In this document: piece after piece, positions 24,991 through 38,209 of the stretch | Layout: every line of letters begins with the position of its first letter | How positions within the stretch are numbered: position 1 is the stretch's first letter | Assembly: GCF_041296385.1 (NCBI RefSeq) | Contig: NC_091020.1 | Coordinates: 25,973,001 to 26,037,000, forward strand | Length of the DNA stretch: 64,000 nucleotides | From: Aphelocoma coerulescens | Lineage: Eukaryota > Chordata > Aves > Passeriformes > Corvidae | Reading direction: 5' to 3' | Position numbers and translations under genes: made by a program | The notes under the pieces: generated by a model | Database searches by the model: none | Seen by the model: the letters and a program-made list of their open reading frames with translations, nothing else | Told to the model about the DNA's origin: nothing

Positions 24991-26050
24991 GATAACTGAT
25001 TGTTTTAAAATACATGACATTCAATGCAATGGCAGTAAATGATTAGGAAGTCAAGATTTCAATAGCAATCAAGGTCCCAGCTTTAGAAGAAATATAAATC
25101 TGTCATGGGAATGCTGGAGTATTTGCATAGATGTTAGTGAAGTATGATGGTCTTGCTGGGTGGCAAGTTATTCCACCTCTATCGATAGCAGAGAATTGCA
25201 GCACCTACAACATCTACCTGCTTTCTTAAACAAATTCATGTATGAATCACCCATGCCAACATCAGATGAAGGATTTGTAAAGTTGATAGCTTTGGGGTTT
25301 TGGAAGATAGGGGTCAGGGAGGTGTTGTTCTCAAATGTTAGGAGTCTTTTTTCTTTTATATTTTTATTTCATTGAGGCCCTTAGTACCATCTAAATTCTA
25401 TCCCAACAAGATTCTCCTTCTTATCCCATCTATGAATGAGAAATTTCTTTTTCCTCTGAAGAATGGGTATCACTTCCCTGTGGTTTGAGAGTGACCACAG
25501 AGTGTCTTTGCAACCTGAAAAATTAATCCTACAAGTCTTGTTGTCACAGTGTGTTATAAATATTCTGCATGCATTTCATGAAGACCTTTGTGAAGATGCT
25601 TTTCTCTGACACTTGGAAGACTTTTTTTTGGAAAGCCAACTGCAACTTACCCATGGTTTTGATCTAAATCTGTAGAGATTCCAAGATCAACCAGTCACGT
25701 TTTTCCATTTGGAAGAATGTTAATCCGCTTTTATCAGGTGTGAATAGAACACAAGAAACATAAAAACATACTCTGGGTTCAGGCAGGCAGATGGCACTTT
25801 TACTCAGCAGAGAAGCACTAGAATTTGCAGTTGGGGAAGGGAAGTTCTGTGAATTGCTGGCTTTTTCTATACAGTCAAGTGACATAAACTCCAATGATCA
25901 AAGGCAGTTCCTGCTGCTTGGAAATGCACTTTCACATCCTGAGGAGGATGAGCTGGTGGCAAATCAGAGGAGTGGAGGAGGTACTAAAGTGCTGCATATT
26001 AGAATCAAGCAAATTTAATGTCACTGTGACTTTTATCTCTTTTTTTAAAT

Positions 26051-26066
26051 TGTGTGTGTGTGTGTG
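26051..26066 (+). repeat. (TG)n microsatellite
   Basis: Eight TG units. Confidence 0.85.
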
Positions 26067-29000
26067 CATGAATAAATGTTAACAAATGAGAGTAAAGTAA
26101 ATTAGTGAAGGTTTAGTAGGTCACAGTTTTCCATCAGGCCTTGCAGATACTCAGTCTTCTACCATGACTTGTCATATTAACAAGTCTTTGTTATTTTAAG
26201 TGACAAAGCTTTGATTAGGTACACAAGAGCATTACATTATCTGCTCAATGTGAAAATAACATGGTGAAAAAGCAGCCACATGACTGAACACATTATCTCT
26301 CAGAACAGATGCAAATTTGATTCTTTCCTTTTGTAATATGTGTTCTGTATCCCTTTGTTTTAGTTATTTCAAAAAGATATTGAAGTACTTGTAGTGATCT
26401 GCCCATCTACATCTTCTGACTCTCATCCCAGTAATATTTGATAATAGGATCTGACTTAAAACTCCCTGATATTAAAAGACATCTTTCTCTTGACTCAGAG
26501 GCTTCCTGAACAGCTCCTTCAGCCAGCTGCAAGGACTGAAAAGACCCAATTCCTGTAAACAGAGCAGAGTCAGGGTACACAGATCCACCCAGAGTCCCAC
26601 CAAAGCTCAGGGTCAATCAGGTTGTCAAATACCAGCTTGAGGAAAATTGTTAAAAACCGTGAAGCTCTGCAGCTTTCAGGTGAGCTCACTGTTTGTGTGA
26701 CAATGTAGAGGTTTCCATATTTGCTGCTTTCCTATCCTTAATGGATAAAAAGGAATTAAAAAAAATATACTTTATGAAATAAAATTGAAAAAAACTCCAT
26801 CAGAAACTCCACATTATCTATCCAAACAAGCTTCACTGACCTGCCTCTACCCTCCCTTCTCCTTTTTAATCATACAGAGTAAACTGTTATGATGAAAATT
26901 AAATTCAACAGAATGCGTTCTTGATAGAGCCATCAAATTATTTAATGTCAAAACTGCTGAAGCAGGATGCCTTGAGATTGTTAGACTTTCCTCCCCAACA
27001 CACAGGGATACACACACATACTTATCCAAATACAGTTCAAGAAAAATCTAGCTGATTTTGCAACAGGATAATTCCTCTAAGGAAAGTGATTTTGTTTGTG
27101 GATATTTTTTCTCCTCTTCTAAGTAGCTCTACTCAGGCTGTGCAGGGAAAAAAAAGTCTTAATTTTCCCTTGAGTAATTGAGCTTGTTCCACAAGATCAA
27201 GCCCAATGCTTATGAAAATCTAACATTTATCATCAGGTTCAGACTCAACATGGATCTGTGTGTGCCATTTCCTTAGAGGAATAAAGTGAAGGGAGGCCTG
27301 AGGGAACTCATGAGAAGTACAGGCCAAAGGCATTAACATCAAATGCATGAAAATCCTGACCTCAGAGGGGCATCTCCTTGCCAGGCAACTGAGTGACATT
27401 CCTGCTTAGCCTCTGGGGCACAAGGGTTCCAAAAGGAGCAGTAACATGTGAACTCCTCCACCTTCTATCTACCACTGCAGCAAAGGTTCACTCCCCACAA
27501 ATTTTCCTTGAAAGCCTCCAGTGCAGATGCTTTCCTCAGCTCCAGCAGGAGAGACTTATTTGCACCTGGCAGGGAGTAATGAGCAGCATTTCCCACCACC
27601 ACACATGTATCTAGCTGGGGTCTGTATCATCTTTTTGGATGCATCCAGGAACGATTATGTGCCTTGGCTTTCTTGCCAGACCCCTGGGTTGGGAGTAGCA
27701 ACAATAAAACCGTGACTGTCAGGTGTTCCATTTTACAGCTTTTTGGTCTCAGTTGCATAATGGGGGGGACTATCTTTTTCTTCCTTTTGGAAATAAACCT
27801 GTAGGTTTCCCTGGACTTAAACACTTTTATGTCTGAGGCACTGTGCATTTAATATATGCTGTTAAGTGCTCAATGCAGAGGAGTGGCAGTGTGAGTCACT
27901 GGAAGGTTATGGTGTCATCTATGTGCCTGCTCCTTTTGCTCTCTATTTGTGTCTTGCAATTATTTATAATGTGTACAGAAAAGCTTGGGGAGCAGTTAAG
28001 CTACTCCATTAAAGTAAATAACATAGATTGTGTTTGTGTATCTTATTTAAATCTTTGAAATATAAAATAAAGTGACAGCTTAATGGCTACAGTGTACTTT
28101 GAACACAAAGCTCAACTAATAAGACACCCCCTAATCACTAATTTTAAAGAGAATTAAACCTGGCTATTAATAAACTAAAATAGATTTTAACCTGACTTGA
28201 TGTGGTAGAAATCTCATTTTGCTGGTAATGCAATACACACAGGTAATTTTTTCTTCTTTTCTTGGATTTATTTTGAGGGCAGCTGAAAGAATTTTCCTTT
28301 CTTCTGATCAGAACAGTCACATTAAACAAAGCAGCTTCCTGAAGTTCAGAATTTTGAATCTGCTTCCAAAAGAATTGATTTTTTCCAAACCAATGCATTT
28401 GGTGTGACTGTGAAATTGAAAGATCATTTTATTCTCACAGATCTAATTTGGGCTGCTGGTTGCTATTACGAAGGTATCTTATCACTAATCTTTTCTAAAC
28501 TGCAGCTGATATGGTTAGCAGCTGTTACAAATGTCAAGAGCCTCCATACAAACACACAGAATAAGGCGTCCTGAAAGAAACCTTAGAAGGAAGCTCTGAC
28601 TTTGCCTCGTTCACTTTCATTTCACCTTAGAGAAGCTTCTAAGTACATACTTCTCTGACAATCAAGGGAGTAATAAGCACTTTTTTGATTAAAGATGGAT
28701 TTATGTACATGCAGTTGCTTTTCAATAGCATGACATTTTTGGGGTTCAAAAATTCCATTACCATTTCTGTTCTTTCAGAGGCCTTTTCATCTGCAAGCAA
28801 AATTACATCTCTCTCTCTTAGTGACAAAATAAATACGACTTAATTTACATATGCCTGAACTTTGAAGCATATTAAAAGATACTGTGAGCCCCCAAATATT
28901 ATGGCTTAACACTTTTGAAATCTACAAAGGGTCAGAAAATAAAAAAAATCTACAAAGATTACTAAATCCTTTGCCAACTTTGATTTCTCCTGCCTGCCTC

Positions 29001-29629
29001 AATTAATCCTGGGGACAGGCAGAGCCTTTGCCTTTTAAAGACCTGAAGTGGCTGGTCAAGAATAATAAAGGTTAGAAATTAAGATATAGTCAAACTTCAT
29101 GAGCGTTGTGCTGAGTTGTGCAGATCTCTTACATTAACAACCAGGACTGCTTTTCCACTCAGGTCTATCAGGTCTATCTTTCTTCCACAGCAAACCTGAT
29201 GTTAAAACTTAAAAGAAAATCTGTTACAGAGAAAGGCTGAATAAATACCCCCTTTGCCTTCTGTGGATCTCAGTTTATGTCCAAGTGGAAGGAGAATGAG
29301 TTTAGCCATTTCTAGTTTATTACATGTTGGTTTTAAGTGCCTTTGTGACTACTCACATTGCAAATAAAATCTAGGCATTATTCCAGGCTGAAGTGTGTCC
29401 TGTTTAGCTAAGGCTTCTGTCCCCAGGTTTGTCTCTGCCCCATCTCTTCAGGGAGGACACTTCTCTGATAATCCTTCTGCAGGTCTGGTGGGAGCGGGGC
29501 TGGGAGAGGGCCCTCCAGGGACAGGGACTGTGCACCACTGCAGTAGCCCCCAGTCTGAGTGTCCCTTCTGCAGAGAAGGAAGCAACATCTAATAAGAACA
29601 TAAGGGAACCCCAACTTTACATCTGAGAT

Positions 29630-30331
29630 GTGTTGTATCACGAGACAGCTGGAGCCAGCGGTCCCAGAGCACTGGGCAGTAGGAGTGGCCAAGTGTTTCC
29701 TTTGCCTAAGCCCAGAAGGGCTCAACAGGCTGGTCCTCCTGGGGAAGAGGTAAAGCAGAGAGGGCATACAGACAGACTTAAAAAAAATCCCACCACTGCT
29801 TCAGACACTGTGTTGAGAGGAAATTTTAAAAGTTTGAGGCTATGTTTTCTTCCTCATGTTAAAATTCTCTGCATCCTTTTACAGAGCAGCATTTTCTCCG
29901 CTTGGCTGCATTGCTTCCCTTCTACTTGGGTGTTGGTGTATTTAAAAGTTAATGGGATGTTGGGTCGGAAAGAGAGGAGAGGGAAAAAGAAGGGAAATAG
30001 GGAAAAAAAAATCCAGGGACAGATTTTGAAATCCAAATCCTATTCTCAGACAGATTTTTCTTTGTTTGCTCAGCTGCTTTTCACAGCCGCCTTACTGGCA
30101 CAGACAAATATGAACAGCTTGCAGAACAAAATGACAGGAAGATGGAAGGATAATGTGTGTTTAAATATCATTGACCAGCCTCTTTCTTGGCACTCTCAGC
30201 ATGGGGAAAGCTTGTTATATACTGCCTCCTTTAATCATCTGAGACAGGGCTTTTCCTCCTGCCTATCTATCAAGAGGAGAGAGGATCTTCCTCCAATTGT
30301 GAGCTGCAGTGAAGGACAGGTGAATTATTAA
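29630..30331 (+). other. Longest ORF in window, no recognised product
   Basis: This is an open frame of 233 codons that starts with GTG; the first ATG-encoded Met that could serve as a start is near residue 109. It has a Lys/Arg-rich stretch around residues 112-130 and is otherwise irregular, with no domain, signal peptide or repeat. The left part overlaps long frames on the minus strand. Chance is likely, but the right third (30087-30319) also has splice signals and is treated separately. Confidence 0.15.
30087..30319 (+). other. Candidate internal exon or conserved element
   Basis: TTTCTTTGTTTGCTCAG (to 30073) and CAGCTGCTTTTCACAG (to 30086) give two tandem acceptors, and GAAGGACAGGTGAAT gives a donor at 30320. 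The 233-bp interval is open throughout in the frame of the longest ORF. Part of the predicted peptide reads NKMTGRWKDNVCLNIIDQPL. I recognise no family. It may equally be a conserved non-coding element. Confidence 0.18.
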
Positions 30332-30430
30332 TATTGTTTGCCACTGACTTTCCTTGTTATTCTTATTTGTTAAGTTCCCAGATGATATGACCCATGATTT
30401 TTTTAGTCTGCTGAAAGCCTGACCCACTCA

Positions 30431-30453
30431 ATCACATGCAAACTGCATGTGAT
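30431..30453. repeat. Hairpin with 10-bp perfect arms
   Basis: ATCACATGCA and TGCATGTGAT are exact reverse complements separated by AAC. The site contains an octamer-like ATGCAAA core. It could be a dimeric factor site. Confidence 0.85.
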
Positions 30454-30845
30454 CACCAAATGGATTTGAATTTGAGAGGTTTTAAAAAAGCACAGCGAAA
30501 GGGAACAATTTTGGTACCTGGAGCCCAGTGAAACAGAGAAGAGAGGAGCTGGTGGAAGGCTGATAATACACAGCCTCCGGTTAATGAACTTGCTGCCAAG
30601 AAATTCATCATCTACTCTCTCCCTGGGACAGTGATGCCTGTCAAAACAAAAATCATACACCTTTGGTGCAAGCAGACCTTTGTTACAGCTAGCATCTGAA
30701 ATGACTAAAATTTAAGCAGATCAAGGATGAAGATAAAGAGAAAAATGGCTCGGCTCTTCCCTTAATTGGACATTTTGTTTTTTCTTGGTTCCTGATGAAG
30801 GAGGTTGTTTATTTCCTCAGGCAGATTTTGCTCTGTGTTTCTCCT

Positions 30846-30868
30846 CTGTGTGTGTGTGTGTATGTGTA
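30846..30868 (+). repeat. (TG)n microsatellite
   Basis: TG units are interrupted by TATG near the right end. Confidence 0.85.
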
Positions 30869-32318
30869 TAAATCCTATATGAAAATTTGGAGTGCCTGGC
30901 TGTAAATCAGGAATCACTAGTTGAAGGTTGCACAGAGATGTATCATTTCTCTCCTTTCAGACCAACCTGAAGGTAGGGGTTTTCTTCTTATTTAGCATTG
31001 GAACAAGTTAAAATTATAAAGTGCTTCTTTCCATGTCACATTTCTGGAGTAAGACACATTGTAACCTCGAGTCTATCAAAAAGAAATTGAAGCATGGGGA
31101 AATTGTTCACAATTTCATTCTTAAAATAAATGAGGCTACCAATTTTGAGTGCTCATGTATTCAGAGCTTGATGCAGCCTGCCTACCTGGAATTTGCGTCT
31201 GAGGCCCTGGGCTGAGCTCTGAGGCTCTCTATTCATCAGGAAAGCATTCCAAGAGGATGACTGGCTTAGCCATAAAAAAAAAAAAATCATCCTCCATCTA
31301 TCCCAAGGCAATTCCCAGATCCTCTGGGCAGGAAGTAGGGTAAATGTGCAAAAAATCCAAGTGGTTATTCCAGACATTAGGGTCACCACAATTTCCTCCT
31401 TAAATGGTTGCTAAAATTACTGTACGTTATTTTTTCAATTGAAAGAGAGAGCAATTGTGTGTAAGTGCATGTGTCTGTGAAGATGGAGGCACTCTTTCAT
31501 AATCTTTTTTTCATCAAATACTCCCTCAAAAAATCAGTTTGAGCTACACTCCCAGCCTCAAATTTTAACCTAAAACATTAAAGCATCTGTACAGAGAAGG
31601 TCTTACCCCTGTCTACACAAAAGCAAACATTTTAGATAAAAGTATCAGCCTGCTTTAACAGCTATGTCTAGTTAGAAGCAGCACTTAGGAAGCCTAATGT
31701 TAAGTGTATGCTTATGTAACTTGCTGAATGGGGGACCATATGCTGTAAAAGGCATGTGGTACAGGGATGTAAAGTGGGTAATAACAATAATGAACATTTA
31801 CATAGCCTTCTGCACTCTCAAAGGGATGTAGGAGCTGTAAGTATAGAGCGTCAGTGACAGCAGGAGATACGAAAATGCAAGGTAGGTTTGCCTGGTTAAA
31901 TCCTATCTTCAGTTACAACCTCGGAAAATGCAATCAAGCTGGATTTGCTAACTAGGCAAGAAGAATAATTCAGCCCAGGGTTTTTCATGTAGGCAAAGGG
32001 TTGTTTCAAAAATAAAAACCTTATCTCTCTTATTATTAGTGATTTCCATTTTCCTATTAACTTAACTGCAGAAAATATTGCTTTACTGTGATGGGGTTCT
32101 GAGCTCTAAAATAGATCAATCAAATCAAACCAGCCAAAGATGGTATTCCTGGCCCTGGAGACTGATTTACACAAATCCACAGAGGAAAAAATCTGGAAGT
32201 AAAGGAGGGGGAATAGAAAACAACAGAGATTTTTAAGGGTATAGATACATAAATTTGCTTCCTTCTGGACAAGTGACTATGCACCTAACCTTAGAATCAG
32301 CCTGTAATTAACCTCTTT

Positions 32319-32350
32319 AAAAAAACAAACAAAACCAAACAAAACCAACA
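32319..32350 (+). repeat. A-rich AAAC/AAAACC tract
   Basis: A run followed by AAAC and AAAACC units. It resembles the complement of the T/G-rich tracts found elsewhere in the window. Confidence 0.75.
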
Positions 32351-33779
32351 TTAATCCCACTGATGTGTGACAAACAGGCAAAGGAATGAGTGCGTGGCAG
32401 GATGCCAGGCAGCATCAGAAAAGCCTTAGGAAAACGAGCTTGAAATTAAAGGGAGAAGTTTGCATTAGAAAAGTACCTCATTCACGGGTCCTATTTCACG
32501 AGCATCCTAAAGAGGAGCCTGGGAGTGGTTTCACAGAGCCAAGCCCTCAGAGGTTCCTAAACAGCTTGTCAGTGTAGCTGGATGCAGGGACTGACTTTCC
32601 TCGTGGAAATTAAATGAGACAGCTCACAACAGCTGCTCTTGGCCATGGCTGCAGGTAGGATACTGCTTGGGCAGACCACTGAAGTTTTTGTGAAAGCCTG
32701 AAACAGAAGGACCAATCCATATGGTTCCTGTTAGAAGGAGAGGCTCCTCCTTGAGCCGATATCAAACTTGCCTCACTCCCTCATGGTTAAATGTTCAAAG
32801 TTTAAATTCCTTGTATGCCTTTCTGGAGTAGTTTCAGCCCCTCTCTTCCCTTTCACTTGAATCTCATTTCCTAACCCACCTTCCAAAATATATGCTTGAA
32901 GTTCAGCAATAACAAACAGGCTAGTATTTGAATTTGAGGCATTAAAGTCTCAGTTTCACAGTGTAGCAAAAAAGAGTGAAAACATTGCTGACAGCCCTCA
33001 GGTCTGCCCGGGATCCTTAAGGGTGATGAGGCTTTGGGAAGTGTTCCCCCATTCCTGGTTGAAGGAATAGAAGGCAAAGGGTTGCACAGCTCCATATTGT
33101 GCTGGGCAAATGAATGAAAAAGATGTATTCTGATTGTTATTAAGTACATAGAGGCTGTGTCTGGTTCAAAAAGGCTCCAACCTTCCAATTGCTTGGAGAT
33201 TGGAGATTATTTTGGGAAAGCACTCTGTATGCTTGCTCTTTTGCTCTTCTCCAGGTTTCTGGCCAGGGTCAGAGTCTGGAGAGCAGTCTGCATGGATTGT
33301 TTCCTTCTTCTAGCCTTAGGGTCTGTCCCAAAATACTGCACTGAATTTGTCAGACAAAATCTGTTTTGTTTTGTAAATAATAGGCTGTATGTGCTCTGAA
33401 CATTAGCATGAGGAAATGTTCCCCTCCTAGTAAAAAGTCTTTTAGTGGAGACATCAAGTTCAGCAAGAGCGTGAGCTAAACCTACCCATCTGGACATGCC
33501 CTGGCAAGGAGAGAGGTGAACAAAGAGGAAAAATCTAGTTCTGCAGACTTTTAGCTCCCCAAAGCTGCTGTCAGTGAAGCTGTGAAACTCACAGCAGCTC
33601 AGCAATGCGAGGGAGCCCATATCCCCAGAACAGGCCACTGACCCAGCCACTGCTGTGGCTTAGATGGAACCACCTCTAGCTGCATTTGACACACTGACAG
33701 CACACTTGTGCCTGGCGAGCAGAGAACCTCTCTGCTGTGATTTGATCTTGTGTCAGCATGGAGGGAAATTTTCCAAAGG

Positions 33780-34080
33780 AGATAAATTAATTAATCAGGT
33801 TAACCCTGAGACGTCTAATGACAAGCATTATTGTGTTTAATTTAACCACCAGTGAATCTGGCAAATACTAAATAGCACTTGAGTTCTGTTTCTTTAATGA
33901 CTGTTTTTAAAAAAGAAAACAGAAAACCAAAATTAAGGGGAGTTAATTATGTCAGGTTAACAACATTTAATTAAAATGGAGGGAAGAGGTAGCTGTAATT
34001 TGCAACCACCATAGTGAGGAACCAAATAGGAGACTACTGTGCAAATCTGTGACAGGCTGCAGCTTTTAATTAAAATTGCA
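33780..34080. promoter_or_regulatory. Candidate enhancer / conserved non-coding element
   Basis: The block is dense in homeodomain-type TAATTA/TTAATTAA cores: 33787-33794, 33944-33949, 33968-33973 and 34067-34072. TTTAATTAAAAT occurs near 33966 and again near 34065, and the 10-mer TCAGGTTAAC occurs at 33795-33804 and 33952-33961 (a half-site resembling HNF1 GTTAA). No frames of note are present. Dense repeated binding cores without coding potential suggest a developmental enhancer, but conservation cannot be tested here. Confidence 0.3.
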
Positions 34081-34089
34081 GTTCTTTAA

Positions 34090-37000
34090 GATAGCCCTGT
34101 GTAACCAGAAGATGGCTTCTGGTTAATTGCTGTCACTCCTTCAATATTGCCAGCAGGATTCTTCAGTGGATTCATGTCTTTAATAGAAATCTGTGTGTCA
34201 AGGGACATCTTCATGTCAGGTTACATGCTGGATCTGTCATGTGAAGTCCCCATCCCTCTCTGAGGGTGATACTGCACATGAATAATGGTACTGTAGCTGT
34301 CTATCTCTTGGGAATGTACAAGCTCTAGATGGGATGAAAGTGATGCTGCTAGACAAGCAAGTTCCATGTCCTTTCATTTAAGGACTGATGTTTCAGTTAT
34401 GAAGGCAAAAGACAGTTTGCACTTTGTTGTGACACTGATGCTCATAGATCTGTTGGAAAGGCTTTGGCAGTGATGGGTTGACCCATAAATTCACTGTCAG
34501 TTCTTGGTCATTTCTCTTAACTTATCCACATCCCTCTATTATCTGCTGGGAAATAACAATCCATACAGCCTTATGATGGTGCTTGAGATCTGCACACAAA
34601 ACTTTCATATTGGTAAAACCACCACAGCTACAATGTCTTACTGGCATATATGCACACAAAATGTGAGGGAATCAGGTAAATTCACTGCAGAAACAAATAG
34701 TTCATGAAGAACTTACAGCGACTGGAAAAGTCAGAGATGTCAAAGGTAGTGTTCAGAAATATATTCACAAAGCAGTAAAAAAGCACAACAAGGCAAGAAA
34801 GAGATGGCATCTGCTTAGTGCTGAGAAACAGAAAATGGCACTTGTTAAACTCACTGTCTGCACATATGCATGTACCTTCTTGTGCTGATACATTGCTTTT
34901 GTTTCCTAAACTACAAACATACACAAGTACTCACAAGCATATTTGGAAAAAGTTAATTGGAGGTTCAGAAAATACATACTCAATTTGTTAATATGATTGT
35001 GCTAATTCAAAACACATCAGGCAAAATCTGAATTTTGGCTCATGGTGTCTTCCATTAGAGGTGGCAGCAGTCTATGTTGAGTTGTCACTAGTAGTTTGGT
35101 GGTTTTTGACATAAATATCCTAGAAGTTTTAACTTCAATGGCCCAAAAATCCCATTCTCCATATCCTGTTTCTGTGTTCTCACACTTTTACCTCCTTGGT
35201 TTCCTGTTATTCACAAAGAAAAGAAAGTGGGGTTTTGCAGAGTTTTGTACTCTTCAAACTGTGATGGAACAAAGGAGTTTCCTTGTTGACAGAGGATCCA
35301 TGAGAAGTATACTCAGTCGTTACTCTACCAGACTTAATTATTTTATTTCCCTGTGAATCAGACCATGTCTGTGAAGCTCTGCTATTAGAGTTTCCCCCAT
35401 GCTTTGTCTTCTGCCTTTCTAGGAGATAAAGTCCTATTGTATACAAGAACGAGACTTACCTATTGTGGCGTTTATCTCAGTTCCCTGCTGCAAAGAAAAG
35501 GAGGGTTTCCTACTGGCTAACTAACACTTTTTGTTTAACAAACACCTGAGCAACAACAGCAAGGCTAATGGATATTATCTGTCAATTAAATTATGAGAGC
35601 ATAAAGTGTGAAAAACACTTCAGCTGCAGAAAATTATTTTCAGGTATATTGTTTCATATGTTTTAAAAGCTTTTTTGTTTGGTTTTTTTAGAGCAAATTT
35701 CTTTGAGGTAAAACTAGGCCTTTGTTGTTTATCATAAAGAAGCCAAAAAGCAAAAGTAGAGCTACATCTATCTAAATTTAATTTGCTTGTCCCTTTCTAA
35801 CTAAAGATTTTATATATATATTTATTTAAATAATACATTTTCTAAGGAGCTAAAAATTCACACACTGTTCTGGGATAACTTCATTAGACTCAACTTTGAA
35901 ATCCCTTGGTCAGATTCTGCTCCCACACACATGGCTGTAAACATGCTGTAAATCCACTGAAGTGCCTGTTCATTTAACTCAATCTCAGAAAGCTGGAACT
36001 GGCCACAAGATTATTTATTTATGGATATCACAACCCCATCGTCACTTAAAAGTAGATGTTTGTATTTCATGTTCTTGATTTTCTTGATTTTTAATCATTC
36101 ATAGGGCATCATCAAATATTGATGTTCCATCTATTAAAAATGCCATAAATAAATAAATTACGTACACAGGCCTGACCAGAAACAGCATGGTCCAAGATTT
36201 TCTAGTTCTGTGTGCCAGAAACTGTCTTCTGTTTGATGATGTATTCAGCTAAGCCTGGAAGGTTGTGGGTAGATAGCAGACCTCTACCTTGTTGACTGCT
36301 GTACCATAAACATAAGATGATATTTCTCTTGCTTCGTGGTTAAAATAATCCAGGCAATCTTTGAAAGGGGATGTGAATACCCATACCTGGGTTTCATCTC
36401 AAAAACAAAAAATAAAATGTACTAATGACCTTTTCTTACTGTCTTAGGTCTAAATGCTGCATTTTGACTCACATCTTTGGGAAAAAGGAAACCCAAGAGC
36501 CATTGGATCACTGAGGCTATTTGGATATCCAATTCTGATCTGTTATTACTTTTTGAAATTACAAACAGAAAGAAAAAAAAACTTAGTTAAAAGCAACCTT
36601 CTTGCATACAGACTTTTTACATTAAATGATCCTTTTTTGAGAAGAAAGTTTATTTCAATTTCAAGTTCAGAAGTCACCTTTTAGAAAAAGCAAGGACTAA
36701 TTATGCACTCAGCACAAACATTTAGGCTAATAAAGCTTTATTCCTTGAAGGGGTGTTAAGAAAATAGATCCACTCATAGTCCTGGTGTTTTAATTGAGTT
36801 TTTACCTCCTGCAAGCTTCCATAATCCAAAGGACCTGCCAGCCCCGACATGAGTTTCTCCCTAAGACGTGTTTTTAAGCACAGTTGGTTTCACATTTGTT
36901 AGAAGAGCTACAGGATAAGTGAAATGCTGTTGTGTCGAGCTTGTAGTCCTGGGCTAGGAAACATCTGCCTCTGCACAGGAGGTCTGGTATGGACTGCAGC

Positions 37001-38205
37001 TGTCACCTAAATGACTGTGAGACAGCTCTCAGTGTGCCTGCACCCGAGAGATGGGGGTTTGAGGTGAGGCAAGCCCATCCCTGTGGGCTCCCAATTTCCT
37101 CAGGCACTGAGGTTGTCACACCCCACTATTAATATGGGATCACCTGGGAGCCTAAACTGTTGGCTCTTCTGCTGCTTTGGTTTAGGTAAAGCACAGGCTG
37201 CTGGGGAACTTTCTGACTGCTGGGTCTCATTTGACCAAAAGGGGTCGAGGGAATCTCTGCTATTGCAGTGATTCATTTGACTTTTAGTGTTTTGTTCATG
37301 AAGTACTCGTCTGCCTTCAGTGGTGTGCCCAGGCTGATTCTGACAGTGCCTGTGGGAGGAAGGCACATGGGGACAGGTGATGGGCACAGCTGAAGAGAAA
37401 GTAGACTGGGAGCCCCATGTCCTAAAGGAGGATCAGGCAGTCACTCAGTGCTTGTGGCTATGATTGTTTTGATATCTCTCTTGACTCTTCTTCCCTCCTG
37501 CCCTTCCTTTTTTATTAATGGAGCTGCTGGGCAGTGCCAAACATGCTTGACAAGTCTCAAAGAATCAATTTCTTTTAAGCTTAATGCAAATAGGCAGCTG
37601 GTCAAAGCAGGGAGCCCACAATGTGTCTTTCCATCTCTGTCCCCAAGGTGATCACAAACTGGGTCACCCCTGGAAGGGCACATCTGCTAACACACAGACA
37701 CATGAAAGAGCAGTGCCACAGGCTTTGGGGTGCCCTCAGTTTCCCTCTCCATGGGCTGGCTCGACTCAAACAGTGGTGAGAGACTGTGGACACTGGGATT
37801 TTCTCTTTGGCAAGTTCTCTGCCTTCATGAGGTAACAAGTTAATAAATCCATGAAAATCTAGGCAGCTGGCTGTGTGGACCCTCTCTGTGCCCTTTGATC
37901 TATGCACCCATGGCTCTGTGGTGATGCTTACAGCTGCTGACAGGCGATTTGCTGGGGTCTCTGTTCTTTGTTGTGCTTGGTCTTGGCATGAAAATTTCAC
38001 AGCAGTTAATGAGATCCATTGGCCACAGCAATCCATCCCCTGTGCATTGAGTGCTAATTAGTGTCAGGCTGTCACAATAGCAAGATGAGTTGCAAAATAA
38101 AACCATCAACTGCACTCTGATTCTGATTTATTACTTACTTTTCTGTCACTGTGACTGAACAATAATAAAAAATATAAAGTGTCAGTCTGGCCTCTTCTTT
38201 GCCTT
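34090..38205. other. Non-coding DNA, nothing named
   Basis: AT-rich, with a TATATATATA stretch near 35812-35821 and a T/G tract near 35671-35690. Frames at 37441-38036 overlap on both strands in a slightly GC-richer patch and show no domains. Confidence 0.5.
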
Positions 38206-38209
38206 CATG

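Larger units (their letters stand above)
24540..29620. other. Non-coding DNA with dinucleotide repeats
   Basis: It contains (GA)n at 24971-24990 and (TG)n at 26051-26066. A somewhat GC-richer patch lies around 29480-29560, where frames are open on both strands. The 12-mer AAATCTACAAAG is duplicated about 28 bp apart near 28919 and 28947. No gene is recognised. Confidence 0.5.
30460..33770. other. Non-coding DNA
   Basis: It holds a (TG)n tract at 30846-30868, a 13-A run at 31274-31286 and an A/C-rich tract at 32319-32350. A minus-strand frame of 147 codons (33207-33650) shows no domain. No gene is recognised. Confidence 0.5.
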
